Part shown: positions 50,627-60,581 of the stretch, one piece after another | How the letters are laid out: each line of letters begins with the position of its first letter | Numbering within the stretch: position 1 is the first letter of the stretch | From: Caldilinea sp. CFX5 | Lineage (GTDB): Bacteria > Chloroflexota > Anaerolineae > Caldilineales > Caldilineaceae | Assembly: GCA_021405325.1 (NCBI GenBank) | Contig: QWII01000004.1 | Coordinates: forward strand, 1-64,000 | Direction: 5' to 3' | Length of the DNA stretch: 64,000 nt | Translations under genes and position numbers: made by a program | The notes under the pieces: model-generated | Database searches by the model: none | Told to the model about the DNA's origin: nothing | Seen by the model: the letters and a program-made list of their open reading frames with translations, nothing else

Positions 50627-51100
50627 TCAATTCCCTATCGCAATTGAAAATAAGGTTGCCAAGATTAGGAAGACCACCACGGCTAACGCCGACACGGCGG
50701 CGGTGAAGATAAATTTGAGGAGTGGGTTGCTTGTTGAGCGAAAAATCTGGGTATTGACCTTAAAAGCAACAACACCGGCGACCGCGCCCAATGCACCGCC
50801 GAGGAAGATAAGCAGAATTGGCAACCCGCCCCAGAGCCACTCATACCACTTCAGCGGCTCAACCACATTCACTGGTTTGCCATCCACCTCAAGCTGCGGC
50901 ACATCTAAGCCTAAAAACTGCGGCTTCCACTGCGCAACAACGGCGCGCCCATCGGAACGCGGCAACAGCAGTTGACCACGTTTCGGCCCTTTGGCGGCGG
51001 CTTGCCCATTCACCAGCAGTTGCGGGCCACTGAAGAAGCCACTTGGCTTCACTTCTAGCCTTTGACCTTCAAACCCTGCAAGATTGAGGGAATAATTCAT
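50627..51100 (-). CDS. Small membrane protein with N-terminal beta domain
   Basis: 157 residues from the ATG at 51100 (TTGGAGA before it); the longer in-frame frame to 51247 is rejected. Residues 1-75 form a beta-rich soluble part (GQRLEVKPSGFFSGPQLLVN). Two membrane helices follow (GGLPILLIFLGGALGAVAGV and FIFTAAVSALAVVVFLILAT). I do not recognise the family. It lies after the giant secreted gene on the same strand. Confidence 0.65.
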   Translation of the reverse strand: MNYSLNLAGFEGQRLEVKPSGFFSGPQLLVNGQAAAKGPKRGQLLLPRSDGRAVVAQWKPQFLGLDVPQLEVDGKPVNVVEPLKWYEWLWGGLPILLIFLGGALGAVAGVVAFKVNTQIFRSTSNPLLKFIFTAAVSALAVVVFLILATLFSIAIGN

Positions 51101-51141
51101 ATACGTTTCTCCAATGTAATTGATCTTATGCTGACACATGA

Positions 51142-51189
51142 ATACAAATAAAGGCTGATCTCGCAACTGAGATCGGCCTTTATTTGTAT
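51142..51189 (-). terminator. Intrinsic terminator after giant secreted protein gene
   Basis: Arms ATACAAATAAAGGCTGATCTC and complement with 6-base loop; A/T-rich base of the stem gives T-run on the minus strand. It starts 58 nt past the stop codon. Confidence 0.85.
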
Positions 51190-51246
51190 AACGACACAAC
51201 ATCGTATCCCACATGGCGAGGGTTGACCTCACCATGTGGGGAAACA

Positions 51247-54200
51247 CTACTTCTGAACCAACGGCAAGAACATCTTGCGTTCAGTCACAACCGGCGCACT
51301 CTGCTTGACGATAATCGTCGCGGTGGCGTCGGGGTTGGCGCTGTCGCGATAGGTGTAGGTGCCTTCGGCGGTGAGTTGCCGCTTGTAGGATTCACCCGTC
51401 GTCAGCAGACCGCTGTCCCAGCCGGCGCTACCGCGCCCAAAGGGCTCCCGGACACCAGCCGCCGCGGCATCATCGAAGCTCACCGCGGGGGTGATGCTGG
51501 TGCTGCTGTGGACACCGGCGCCAGCGTTGATCCACTCGATCACCGTTCCCGGTTCGACGGTGATGACCGAGGGTTCAAAGCCGCTCTCACTGATGCTGAT
51601 CTGTTGGCCGGTGGCCTGGTTGACCAGCGGCGTCAGCGGCACGTCGAAATGCACCGGCGCATCGACCACCGTCAGATCGGGGCTTTCGTAGGGCTGATAG
51701 CCGGCCTTGTTCACATTCAGGCGATAGGTGCCTTGTGGTGTGAAGAAGCTGAAGTAGCCATCCGCCAGCACCGTTTGCGGGTTGATCTGCTCGAAATCTT
51801 CCGCCGGCCAGAGGCTAAAGACCTGTTGGCCACTGGTGGCGCCGATGCCGGCCTGCATACAAGCCACCGTTGCGCTGGCAATCGGTTGGCCGGTGGTCAC
51901 ATCAAAGACCGTGCCTTCGGGGTCAATCGTCACCTGGCCGTCGGAGCAGCGGCGGATCAGGTCACAAGTGACACAGACCCGCACCGCGCCGGTCAGGCGG
52001 CCACCCACGGGGATGGTAAAGGTCGCCGCGAAGGTGCGGTCGCCGTCGGAGTCAGTCAGGGTGATCGAGATGTCGCCGATATTCATCGACACCTGGGCGT
52101 TCAGGTCGGCGCAGCAGACCTTCAGGCTGACAGTGTAGGTGTGACCGGGGCGCAGGAAGACGCTCCAGCCGCTCTCATCCAACCGCCCGCTGGGGATGAT
52201 CACATGGCCTTGGTCATCGACAAAGCGCAGGCTGATCGGATTCCAGAAGAGGGTCGGATCGACAATGATCGTCACCGTCGGCGAGGGATCACTGGTCATG
52301 CTACCCAAGCGAGCGATGGCATGGAGCGCATGGCTGCCCGGCGTCAGGTTCAGCGTGGTGCTCCATTCGCCGTTGGCGTCCGCCGTCAAGCTAGTTGACA
52401 GCGCATTATCGACATAGAGATCAACTGTCACCCCCGGCTGGGCATGACCGGTGACGCTCACCGTACCTGTACAGGTTGTACCGGCCAACGGGCTGGTGAT
52501 GACCGGCGGCAGAATCGGCACAGTCACTGTCGCAAAAGTCGTGTTGTTGAGCGTGTTGCTGTCATTGCTGCTAGTCACGTTGGCGTCGTTGCGGATCACC
52601 GTGCCGGGCGTTGTGTTGAAGGGGATCTCGGTGCGGATGATCACCAACCCGGAACCGCCCACCGGCAGCGTCCCCACATTGTAGTCGAGGGTGTTGCCAC
52701 TTTGCGTATGAGGCACCAGCGGGATTGAATGCTCGGCAAGCAATGTTTGCGGCGCAGCGTAGGTGTCGATCACATGAACGTTATTGGCCGGGGCGCTGCC
52801 CATGTTGGCATAGTTGATAATCCAGCCCACCACCCAGCGGCGTGTGCCATTTTCCGGGTTGAAGTCCGGCCAGATTTCGCCGCGCTTGGTCACAACCGGG
52901 TCAGCATCGCCACCCTGGCTTGTGCGGCCAGGCAGCAGATAATCTTCGGTCTCGCCCAGGCGGAAAGGATCGTCGTAGCCGCGGCCATCGCCATAGCTGC
53001 TAAAGGGCTTGTTGGACGGGCGTTCGCTCAGGGTGACACGCAACCAGGCGGTTTTGTTCGCCAGGTCGGCCGGCCAGGCAACCAGACCGGTGGTGTTGAC
53101 ATTGATGATGTGGTAGCCCGCGCCCAAGGTCGCCGCGTTGATCGGCTGGTCGATAACGATATGCTCCAGCGCAATACCGGGCGCGCCCGTCGCACTCTGC
53201 GGACAGTCAAAGCGGTCGGCCCAATCGCCATCGCGGTTGCTGTCCACCCAGATGTTGAGATAACCGGTGCGGTTGGGCAACAGGGCCGCCGCCGTGGTGT
53301 CAATGCTCACGGCCACCTGCATATTACCAGTCTGGCAATGATTCAAGGTGACGGTCGAGAGCAGCAAGCCGTCGTCGGCCTTGTCCTGGTTGGCCTTGTC
53401 GGCGGTCGGCTCGATGTTGTTCAAGCCGTCGCTGTCAAAGCCCAGGTCGGCTTCCATTTCGGCGCTCACGCCCTTGCCCAGGTGGAAGGGGCGGGGGCGT
53501 TCGTGGCGCGGGCCACGTTCGGGCGCCGCCACGTTGAAGACTGTCGGGAAGTTGGCTTGCACGCCGGTGTAGGCATTCATCTTGGCGCCGGCATGGTTGG
53601 TGCTATCGGGGGCATCGCCCAGGTCACGGCAAGCGGCACGCAGGATTACTTCGTTGCTCTTGCCGGTGCGACCTTCAGAAGTCCACTGGGCGATATTGAC
53701 CAGGCGTTGTTCACATTCCAGGCGCTGTTCGGGGCGCACCAGAATCTTGATGGTAATGGGTGAATTGGCCGGGCCAACGACGCCATTCCAGACCACCGTA
53801 TGGCCGCTGTTGATGATACTGGCAACCCCGGAACTGCTGCTGACAGCCACCGCCACCAGACCGCTGGGGATGTTGTCGCTAATCGCCACCGTGTGTGACA
53901 TGCCATCAGTCGCGCTCAAGGTCAGATAGTAGATGGCGGTGTCGCTGGGCAGAATTTCCGCATCGGTTGTTGGGGTTGCGCCATTTTGGACAATGACGCT
54001 CTTGGTCAAGCTGATGCCCGGTTCGGTCGGCTGACAGTTGACCTTGGTTTCGGTCACAGCCTGCACTAGCGTACCGTCGGTATTCTTGGCAACCGCAACA
54101 TTACGCAGCACATCCACGCAAACACGAACACGGACACGGAAATCAATGCGGATCACGGCGTTGGGGGTCAACGTGCCAGACCATTCCACGGCGCCACTTG

Positions 54201-57200
54201 GCCCAATGCCTGGGTTAAAGCTCGCCACCAACGGCGCCGCACTCGGCGTCAGTTCGGTGACAAATGGGCCGGCGACCAACGCCACGCCGGCTGGCAGGAC
54301 ATCTTGCATCGAAGTAAAGACAGGAGCCGTGCCGCCGACATGGCTCACAATCACACTGTAGTTGATGACATCACCCACATTGACCGGGCCGGCGGGTTCG
54401 GCTTTCTTTTCAATGGTAATCTTACCGGGTTCACCCTGGGTCACGCCCTTGCGGTAGTAATCCTCAGTTTCACCCAGGCGGAAGGTGTTGGGGAAGGCCA
54501 CGCCGCGGCCATCAGCCAGGCTGGTGCTGGGGTTGAGGATGGCGCGTTGCTCGGTCAGGCTAAAGCGCAGCCAGGCATCGGCGTCGGGCTTGGCATTGTG
54601 AACCAGCACCGTGCCGACGGCCACATCGACAAAGCCGGCAGGCGGGATCGTCGTCGGGTCGATCCACCAGTTCTGGACGATCCATTCAAAGGAGCGGCCA
54701 TTGATCTGCGGACAGGCGCCGACATCTTCCCAGTCGCCATCGCGGTTGCCGTCAAACCAGACGTTGAGGTAGAGGCGTTGCACCGGCGGCGGGATGAGCG
54801 CACGCGAAATGCGCACTTTCAACACGGTTTCCCGGCAGTCGATGAAGGGGGCGTCGGGGTTGAGCCAGCCGTCATCGGCCTTGTCCTGGTTGGCGACATC
54901 GGTCGCGCCGTTGTTGAGAATGTTGGTCACGCCGTCGTCATCGGGCAGGAGATCGGCGTCCTTTTCACGGGTCACACGGTCGCCCAGCCAGTATTGGTTG
55001 GCCTGGGCGTGATGCGGGCCGCTGGCATCGGCAGCCGGGGTGTTGTCCCAGACCGAGGGGAAGCGACCAGCCACGGGGCCGGCGGCATAAGCGGTGTTGC
55101 TCAAGCCAGAATGGTTGAAGGTGCTGTCGGGCGCATCGCCAAAGTCAGGGAAGCGCTCGGTGGTTTCACAGACGATCTTGACCGGAATAGCTTCGGTACC
55201 CAGTTGGAAGCCTTCGCCAAAGAGGATGGCACGGTTCCAGATGGTCTCCTGGCAAGGGACATCCAGATCAACGGTCACTTTGAAGGTGACGGTGACACTG
55301 CCGCCCGCCGGGATGTTGCCCGTCCACTTGATCTGGCTCGGATTGCTGTCATCCACGGTCGGTGCGCTGGCGCTGGCCGAACCGGGAGCATAGCTTGTGC
55401 CGGCCGGGATGGGGTCGATCATGGTGACGCCCGTCGCCGGACCCGTGCCGCTGTTGACGATTAACACGGTGTATTCAATGACACCGCCGGGGCCGGTCTG
55501 GGTGACATTGGCGCGCTTCTTGATTTCTAACTTTGGCTCGCCGCAATCGACCTTGACATCGGCTTCGGCCACAATCGGCGGGACACCAGTGTTGTCGCTC
55601 AGGATGCCAGCGCGGTTGTGGATGATCGTGCCGCAGGGGGTCTTGTCGTCCACAGTCACTTTGAAGGTGATGGTGACGCTGCCGCCAGCGGGAATCGCGC
55701 CGCTCCACTTGATCCAGTTATTGCCGGCGTCATAGGCCACCGCTGGCAGTGTCGCAGTTTCGGAAGTTGGAACAAAGGTTGTGCCAGCCGGAATCGGGTC
55801 GATCATGGTGACGCTGGGGGCGGTTGCGCTGCCGACATTATGGATCACGATGGTGTATTCAATTGTACCACCGGGGCCGACTACGGTTGGGTTGGCCTTC
55901 TTCTCCATGCGTAGGATCGGCTTATCGAGGCAGCCTACCCAGGTTTTGGCTTCGGCGGCGGTGATACCGTTACCCTTGTCGTCAAAGAGTTTGGCCACGT
56001 TGACAACCGGATAGTCACAGCGATCCGGGCCGACCTGCACCTTGAACTTGATGGTGACGCTGCTGGCAGCAGGAATATTGCCTGTCCACTTGATCCAGTT
56101 ATTGGCATTGTCATAGGCAACGCTGCCAAGCGTCGCCGACTCAGAGGCCGGCACAAAGGTCGTCCCGCCGGGAATCGGGTCGATGACGCTGACGCCATTG
56201 GCCGGACCGCTGCCTGTGTTGGCGACGATGATCGTGTATTCGATCTGGCCGCCGGGCAGCACCGTCGCCACATCAGCGACTTTTTTCATTTCCAGCACCG
56301 GGCGGGGGCATTCAACCGGTGTGCGCACCTCGGCGAAGAGGGTTGGTTCACCGGTGGCGCCAAGCAGGCCGGCCTTGTTGTAAATGGTCTCGCCACAGTG
56401 GATCTGTTCGCTGACCTTGACCTTGAATTTGATGGTGACACTGCCGCCGACGCCAAGGCTGCCTGTCCATTCAATGCGGTTCAAACTATTGTTATAGGTA
56501 GCCGTGGGTACGGTGGCGTTGACTGTACCGGCCACATAGGTCGTCCCTGTCGGAATCGGGTCGATCATGGTGACGCTGGCCGCGGGGCCGGTGCCGCCGT
56601 TGACTACAGTGATCGTGTACTCAATTTCACCGCCTGGGGTGACAAACGGAACGTTGGCTTCCTTCTTGATGTCCAGGATTGGTTGACCAGGGCAGTTGAT
56701 CTTGACGAAGGCCACGGCATCCATAATGAAAGCGCCGGTCGCCTCCAGCAGTTCGGCCCGGTTGCGGATCACGGCATCGCAGGGGATATCGCGGGCGACT
56801 TGCACCTTAAATTTGATGGTGACGCTGCTGCCGGCGGGGATCGTACCCGTCCATTCAATGCGATTCAGGCTGCTGTTATAGGTGGGGGTGGGCGCGGTGG
56901 CCGTGACCGAGCCGGCTTGATAACTTGTGCCGCTGGGAATCGGATCATTGACCACGACGCCAGTGGCGGGCGCGTTGCCACTGTTGACGATGGTGATCGA
57001 ATATTCGATCACGCCGCCGGGGTTGACCACGGAAACGTCGGCTTGTTTGGTCATTTCCAGGCGAGGCATGGCGGGCGTTTCAAACTTGACCAGGTAATCT
57101 TCGGTCTCGCCAAAGCGGTAGCTCAGTTTCGGCCCGCTGCCGTCGGCATGTTGGTTGCTGTTGACCGGCGCCGGTTGCTCGGCAATGCTGACACGTAGCC

Positions 57201-58284
57201 AGCGTAATTTATCGGGCAAATTGGGCGAATCCGCCGCCAGGAAGGGGGGCAACGGGACATTGGTGACGCCGTTGTTCAGGTTGGTGGTAAAGTTGCGCAC
57301 TACCCATTCGGAAACGATGGCGCCGGGGCATTGAAAGGAATCTTCCCAGTCGCCGTCGCGGTTCCAGTCGATCCAGGCGTTGAGATAGCGGGTCTTCAAG
57401 CCGCCAACCACCGTGACATCGACAGCCATATCGGTTTGGGTACAATGCTTGAGCGTGGGCCACTTGGTGACACCGTCATCATAACGGTCGCGATCAGACG
57501 CATCAGCGCTGGGTTGGAGATTGGTCGCCAGATCTTCATCGGGCAGCCAGTCGGCGTCTCGTTCGCCGCTCACCTTGGGGCCAAGCCAGGCATCGGCGCG
57601 GGGGAAACTATGGCGCGGGCCAACCGGCGTGCCGGTCGCCGCGTCAAAGACCGTGGGATAGCGCCCCATGACCGGGCCAGGGTAGGCGGTCATGGCGACA
57701 CCGCCGTGGTTGGTGCTATCGGGCGCATCACCCAGATCGGGGCAGATCCGCTTGACTTGCACCACCGCCGGTGTAATTGCCACCGCGTTGACGGTCGGCG
57801 TGGCTAGTTCGACGGTGGCCTGGTTGACGATCAAGGCTGCGCATTTGGCAACATCATTGATCGGCAAGACCTTGACAGCGAATTCAATGAGAACCTTCTC
57901 ACCGGCTTTTAAAGCGCCGCCCCAGCGGACGGTGCGCGTGTCGGCATCAAAGAAGGCTTGCCCCTTGTCAAATTTCAAGCTCTCATTGACAAAGGCGACA
58001 TCGACCGGCAAGGGGTCGGCGACCTGCAACGGCCCGGAGTCGGTGCGACCGTTGTTGGCAACTTCAATCGCATAGCCGAAGCTCTCTTCGACTTGCGCTT
58101 CTTCCACCGTCGCCCGTTTGGTGATGACAATGGGCGACTGATCCTGCGCCTGCACCGGTGCGCTCCAGAGGAGACCGGCAAGCAACAGGGCCAAACTGCA
58201 CAGAGTGACCAACAGCACGCCCACTATGGGTCGCCGTTGGTCGGGGTGATCCTTGTTTCGCTTTAACCATGAATCAAGCTTCAT
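51247..58284 (-). CDS. Giant secreted DUF11/GEVED-repeat protein with cupredoxin-like C-terminus
   Basis: 2345 residues from the ATG at 58284. Signal peptide: basic start, LLVTLCSLALLLAGLLW, cleavage near VQAQ. Three GEVED-type modules (start DLGDAPDSTNHGG or FGDAPDS; end RFGETEDY) at about 180-400, 1045-1280 and 1553-1785. DUF11-type repeats lie between them, five in tandem at about 403-1040. Then an Ig-like module (PPVITSPLAGTTCTGTVSVT), a carboxypeptidase-regulatory-like module (GTVFDVTTGQPIASATVAC) and a final domain with FEPSVITVEPGTVIEWINAG and GVHSS, like a cupredoxin. The end KMFLPLVQK is typical of Chloroflexota secreted proteins. Probably a cell-surface adhesin or sheath protein. 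Confidence 0.93.
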   Translation of the reverse strand: MKLDSWLKRNKDHPDQRRPIVGVLLVTLCSLALLLAGLLWSAPVQAQDQSPIVITKRATVEEAQVEESFGYAIEVANNGRTDSGPLQVADPLPVDVAFVNESLKFDKGQAFFDADTRTVRWGGALKAGEKVLIEFAVKVLPINDVAKCAALIVNQATVELATPTVNAVAITPAVVQVKRICPDLGDAPDSTNHGGVAMTAYPGPVMGRYPTVFDAATGTPVGPRHSFPRADAWLGPKVSGERDADWLPDEDLATNLQPSADASDRDRYDDGVTKWPTLKHCTQTDMAVDVTVVGGLKTRYLNAWIDWNRDGDWEDSFQCPGAIVSEWVVRNFTTNLNNGVTNVPLPPFLAADSPNLPDKLRWLRVSIAEQPAPVNSNQHADGSGPKLSYRFGETEDYLVKFETPAMPRLEMTKQADVSVVNPGGVIEYSITIVNSGNAPATGVVVNDPIPSGTSYQAGSVTATAPTPTYNSSLNRIEWTGTIPAGSSVTIKFKVQVARDIPCDAVIRNRAELLEATGAFIMDAVAFVKINCPGQPILDIKKEANVPFVTPGGEIEYTITVVNGGTGPAASVTMIDPIPTGTTYVAGTVNATVPTATYNNSLNRIEWTGSLGVGGSVTIKFKVKVSEQIHCGETIYNKAGLLGATGEPTLFAEVRTPVECPRPVLEMKKVADVATVLPGGQIEYTIIVANTGSGPANGVSVIDPIPGGTTFVPASESATLGSVAYDNANNWIKWTGNIPAASSVTIKFKVQVGPDRCDYPVVNVAKLFDDKGNGITAAEAKTWVGCLDKPILRMEKKANPTVVGPGGTIEYTIVIHNVGSATAPSVTMIDPIPAGTTFVPTSETATLPAVAYDAGNNWIKWSGAIPAGGSVTITFKVTVDDKTPCGTIIHNRAGILSDNTGVPPIVAEADVKVDCGEPKLEIKKRANVTQTGPGGVIEYTVLIVNSGTGPATGVTMIDPIPAGTSYAPGSASASAPTVDDSNPSQIKWTGNIPAGGSVTVTFKVTVDLDVPCQETIWNRAILFGEGFQLGTEAIPVKIVCETTERFPDFGDAPDSTFNHSGLSNTAYAAGPVAGRFPSVWDNTPAADASGPHHAQANQYWLGDRVTREKDADLLPDDDGVTNILNNGATDVANQDKADDGWLNPDAPFIDCRETVLKVRISRALIPPPVQRLYLNVWFDGNRDGDWEDVGACPQINGRSFEWIVQNWWIDPTTIPPAGFVDVAVGTVLVHNAKPDADAWLRFSLTEQRAILNPSTSLADGRGVAFPNTFRLGETEDYYRKGVTQGEPGKITIEKKAEPAGPVNVGDVINYSVIVSHVGGTAPVFTSMQDVLPAGVALVAGPFVTELTPSAAPLVASFNPGIGPSGAVEWSGTLTPNAVIRIDFRVRVRVCVDVLRNVAVAKNTDGTLVQAVTETKVNCQPTEPGISLTKSVIVQNGATPTTDAEILPSDTAIYYLTLSATDGMSHTVAISDNIPSGLVAVAVSSSSGVASIINSGHTVVWNGVVGPANSPITIKILVRPEQRLECEQRLVNIAQWTSEGRTGKSNEVILRAACRDLGDAPDSTNHAGAKMNAYTGVQANFPTVFNVAAPERGPRHERPRPFHLGKGVSAEMEADLGFDSDGLNNIEPTADKANQDKADDGLLLSTVTLNHCQTGNMQVAVSIDTTAAALLPNRTGYLNIWVDSNRDGDWADRFDCPQSATGAPGIALEHIVIDQPINAATLGAGYHIINVNTTGLVAWPADLANKTAWLRVTLSERPSNKPFSSYGDGRGYDDPFRLGETEDYLLPGRTSQGGDADPVVTKRGEIWPDFNPENGTRRWVVGWIINYANMGSAPANNVHVIDTYAAPQTLLAEHSIPLVPHTQSGNTLDYNVGTLPVGGSGLVIIRTEIPFNTTPGTVIRNDANVTSSNDSNTLNNTTFATVTVPILPPVITSPLAGTTCTGTVSVTGHAQPGVTVDLYVDNALSTSLTADANGEWSTTLNLTPGSHALHAIARLGSMTSDPSPTVTIIVDPTLFWNPISLRFVDDQGHVIIPSGRLDESGWSVFLRPGHTYTVSLKVCCADLNAQVSMNIGDISITLTDSDGDRTFAATFTIPVGGRLTGAVRVCVTCDLIRRCSDGQVTIDPEGTVFDVTTGQPIASATVACMQAGIGATSGQQVFSLWPAEDFEQINPQTVLADGYFSFFTPQGTYRLNVNKAGYQPYESPDLTVVDAPVHFDVPLTPLVNQATGQQISISESGFEPSVITVEPGTVIEWINAGAGVHSSTSITPAVSFDDAAAAGVREPFGRGSAGWDSGLLTTGESYKRQLTAEGTYTYRDSANPDATATIIVKQSAPVVTERKMFLPLVQK
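55165..57075 (-). repeat. Five tandem DUF11-coding repeats, about 380 bp each
   Basis: The units share near-identical stretches, for example ATCGGGTCGATCATGGTGAC at 55797-55816 and 56562-56581, with close variants near 55415, 56170 and 56940. The period of about 380 bp is constant. High DNA identity suggests recent expansion or exchange among units, so copy number may vary between strains. Confidence 0.85.
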
Positions 58285-58823
58285 ACGCACTCTCTCTCTT
58301 TCGCTCTGGGGTCGCACAGAACAAAGTACGTCCAGCCCTTTAGTAATTAGCTCGTTACATAGTCTGTGAACTTGTTGGTTAATTTCCTATTTGATCATCT
58401 AACCAACAACGCAAACAACTAGTTAACGATCAACTAATCAACAAAAAGGCAAACGCGCTCTTCTATCCGACCGATTTGGGACAAACGACTTTCTACACAC
58501 GAACAAAAATTGCAGTTGAGACGAACATACGTTGGGGCAGCGATGAGGAATAATGATGGCGACAATGACAACGCTTTAGGGCAGTGTGGGCGTTCGTTCA
58601 ATTATGCCATCATAATGGCTGCAAATCGAGCGACAAATGTCTTGCTGCATAGGCGTCCTGTGTCCTAGATCACAACCGCGGATACTGAAATATGCATTGT
58701 GCGTGCTGGAAAGTGAGTAGAAAGTGAACACTTTTGGGGCTGGCTTGTGATCGGTTTCAGGGTCATAATGCATTTATCAAAGCAAGATTCAACGTAGCTG
58801 TGTAGACAGAGACGGCGGCCACC

Positions 58824-58884
58824 CTTTCTGGAAGAGGCGACTAGTGTCTGGTCATACCGAACGGCTCCTGCCTCTTCCAGGAAG
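58824..58884. repeat. Hairpin repeat family B, copy 2
   Basis: CTTTCTGGAAGAGGC and GCCTCTTCCAGGAAG around a loop with GGTCATACCGAACG, matching 10285-10359 in arms and loop. Confidence 0.85.
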
Positions 58885-58968
58885 ATACACATGCACGATG
58901 GTGCGCCACAGCCAATGAAAACAACCGGGATTTTGCAGATTATACAGATGAATTTGCAATATAAATCG

Positions 58969-59103
58969 TAACTACTAACCCCTCCCGCGCCTAGAAGCGG
59001 TTGCCTACCAGGCGCGCTCCCCTGCTAAGGGAGGAACTGTCGAGCGCTCGACAATTCCCTCCCTTAGCAGGGGAGGGTTAGGGAGGGGTGGCTTGGTAGT
59101 TAC
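58969..59103. repeat. Hairpin repeat family A, complete copy
   Basis: TIR TAACTACTAACCCCTCCC at the left and its partial complement at the right, with an internal GCGCC...GGCGC hairpin and the CTCCCCTGCTAAGGGAGGAA central hairpin. Matches the right part at 1-77. Confidence 0.75.
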
Positions 59104-59192
59104 TATAAATCTTTGAAATCTGCGAAATCCCGGTTGTTTTCAAGGCAGGGTGGCCCAAGCCCAATCGCTACAATGAGCAAAGGAGCGTTCTC

Positions 59193-60581
59193 ATGAGCAA
59201 TCAACCCCTGCCACCGGCGGTTCATCACTTGATGGCGCTGCTGCGTGGACGGCGGTCGCGGCGCTTTGCCCCCGGCATGGCGATTACCAGCGGCCCCTTC
59301 ACTTATCCCAGCCATTATGCGCCAACGCCTTTGACGGAAGCCGAAGAGGCGGCGTTGGCCTTTGCCGCCTGTGGCGTCACCGGCTATGCACTGGCCGATC
59401 TGGCTTATGGCAAGGGGCATGGCGGCCAGATGTTGGCCGGCTTGCTGGGGCGCACGGTCGCCAGCCCGGATGCGATCAACGCGGTTTCGGTCGTTGTCAC
59501 CAACGATGAAGCGACCTATCTGCTAAAGCGACCACAGGATTTTGCGCCGACGGAGTTCCGGGAATTGGTGACGCTGGCGCAACAAGGGGAATTAACCGCG
59601 TTGTATCGTCGCAGTCGCGTCAAGATCAAAGAGGGACGGGCGGCGCCGCCGGTACAACCGGGGTATAACTTTAACATCAACCGCTGGTCGCTCTATGCGC
59701 CGGGCAGCAGCTACTTGCTGCCGATCAACGAGATCACGGCCATCTATATGAACGCGCTTCTCGAAGCGTTTGATGAGACGATGGGGCTATTCATGCTCGA
59801 CGAACGCAACAACTTGCAACCGGCGGGCATTGGCCGTTTTGGACAGAGTAAGGGTGGTCATCTGGTCGATACGGACGCCGGCCGGCTTGGTACGATCCAG
59901 GCCATTGAGCTGTCGCTGGCGGAGGCGGTGGCGGTGGAACAGGGGATGGTGCTGCAAAACATTGCGTTGATGGCGCAAGCGCTGGGGTTGGGCGGTTTTC
60001 CTAACTTTGCCCGCCATGAGTGGGGGTGGTTTGAAGCGCTCGCTTTTCGCATGGGCAAGATGTCGGCCAGTCGCTACCTGGGTGCGCCCAGGTGGGCCGG
60101 GTTGATCGCCCGCTTGCTGGGGAAAGAGACCATTCTGCCCATTGTGCAGGGATTGGAACGGGATGGCCAAGTGCTGCTGAAACCCTTCTGTCCGCCCTAT
60201 TACCCGACTATGACGGTGGCGGTCAAGGCGTTTGTCGAGTCCAAGTTTGGGCCGCAAGGCGTCTTTCGGGGTGGTGCGGTCAATAGCGCCTGGCGTGAGC
60301 CACAAGGCGCAGCCCAACAGATCCCCGCCCCCAGCGAAGCTGCGATTGCCGCGACGATTGCTTACTGTGAATATGTCTACCAGCGCTATGGCCGTTTCCC
60401 CGCCTATTCCGCCCCGTTTCGCACCGTATTGGGCTATCAGTCGGCGCATGTCGATATTGAATTTTATGCGCGCTTTTATCGGCCGGAAGCCGTGAGTGAA
60501 ACGCAACAGGCAGCTTGGCAGGCATTGCAGCAGAGCGGGCGGTTAGCGGTAGTGGATGCGCACAGCGACCCAATCCAATGA
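59193..60581 (+). CDS. Hypothetical protein, possibly nitroreductase-fold
   Basis: 462 residues, good site AAGGAGCG before the ATG. No signal peptide. LLRGRRSRRFAPGM at residues 15-28 and TEAEEAALAFAACGVTGYAL resemble the N-terminal FMN-phosphate region of nitroreductase/SagB-type proteins, and AEAVAVEQGMVLQNIALMAQ, then LGLGGFPN resemble the later conserved helices. This is a weak, motif-level guess. The 3' end overlaps the convergent peptidase gene by 39 nt. Confidence 0.6.
   Translation: MSNQPLPPAVHHLMALLRGRRSRRFAPGMAITSGPFTYPSHYAPTPLTEAEEAALAFAACGVTGYALADLAYGKGHGGQMLAGLLGRTVASPDAINAVSVVVTNDEATYLLKRPQDFAPTEFRELVTLAQQGELTALYRRSRVKIKEGRAAPPVQPGYNFNINRWSLYAPGSSYLLPINEITAIYMNALLEAFDETMGLFMLDERNNLQPAGIGRFGQSKGGHLVDTDAGRLGTIQAIELSLAEAVAVEQGMVLQNIALMAQALGLGGFPNFARHEWGWFEALAFRMGKMSASRYLGAPRWAGLIARLLGKETILPIVQGLERDGQVLLKPFCPPYYPTMTVAVKAFVESKFGPQGVFRGGAVNSAWREPQGAAQQIPAPSEAAIAATIAYCEYVYQRYGRFPAYSAPFRTVLGYQSAHVDIEFYARFYRPEAVSETQQAAWQALQQSGRLAVVDAHSDPIQ

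Larger units (their letters stand above)
58285..59192. other. Long intergenic region with repeats A and B
   Basis: 908 bases without a gene. Contains an imperfect TTGTTGGTTA/TAACCAACAA inverted repeat (58372-58409), a copy of the short dispersed motif (58709-58735), repeat family B (58824-58884) and repeat family A (58969-59103). The promoters of the two divergent genes must be here; no clear -10/-35 pair was assigned. Confidence 0.7.

Noticed and set aside
55165..57075. CRISPR or IS array in the 55-57 kb region
   Set aside because: The 380-bp periodicity is in frame and codes for DUF11 repeats.
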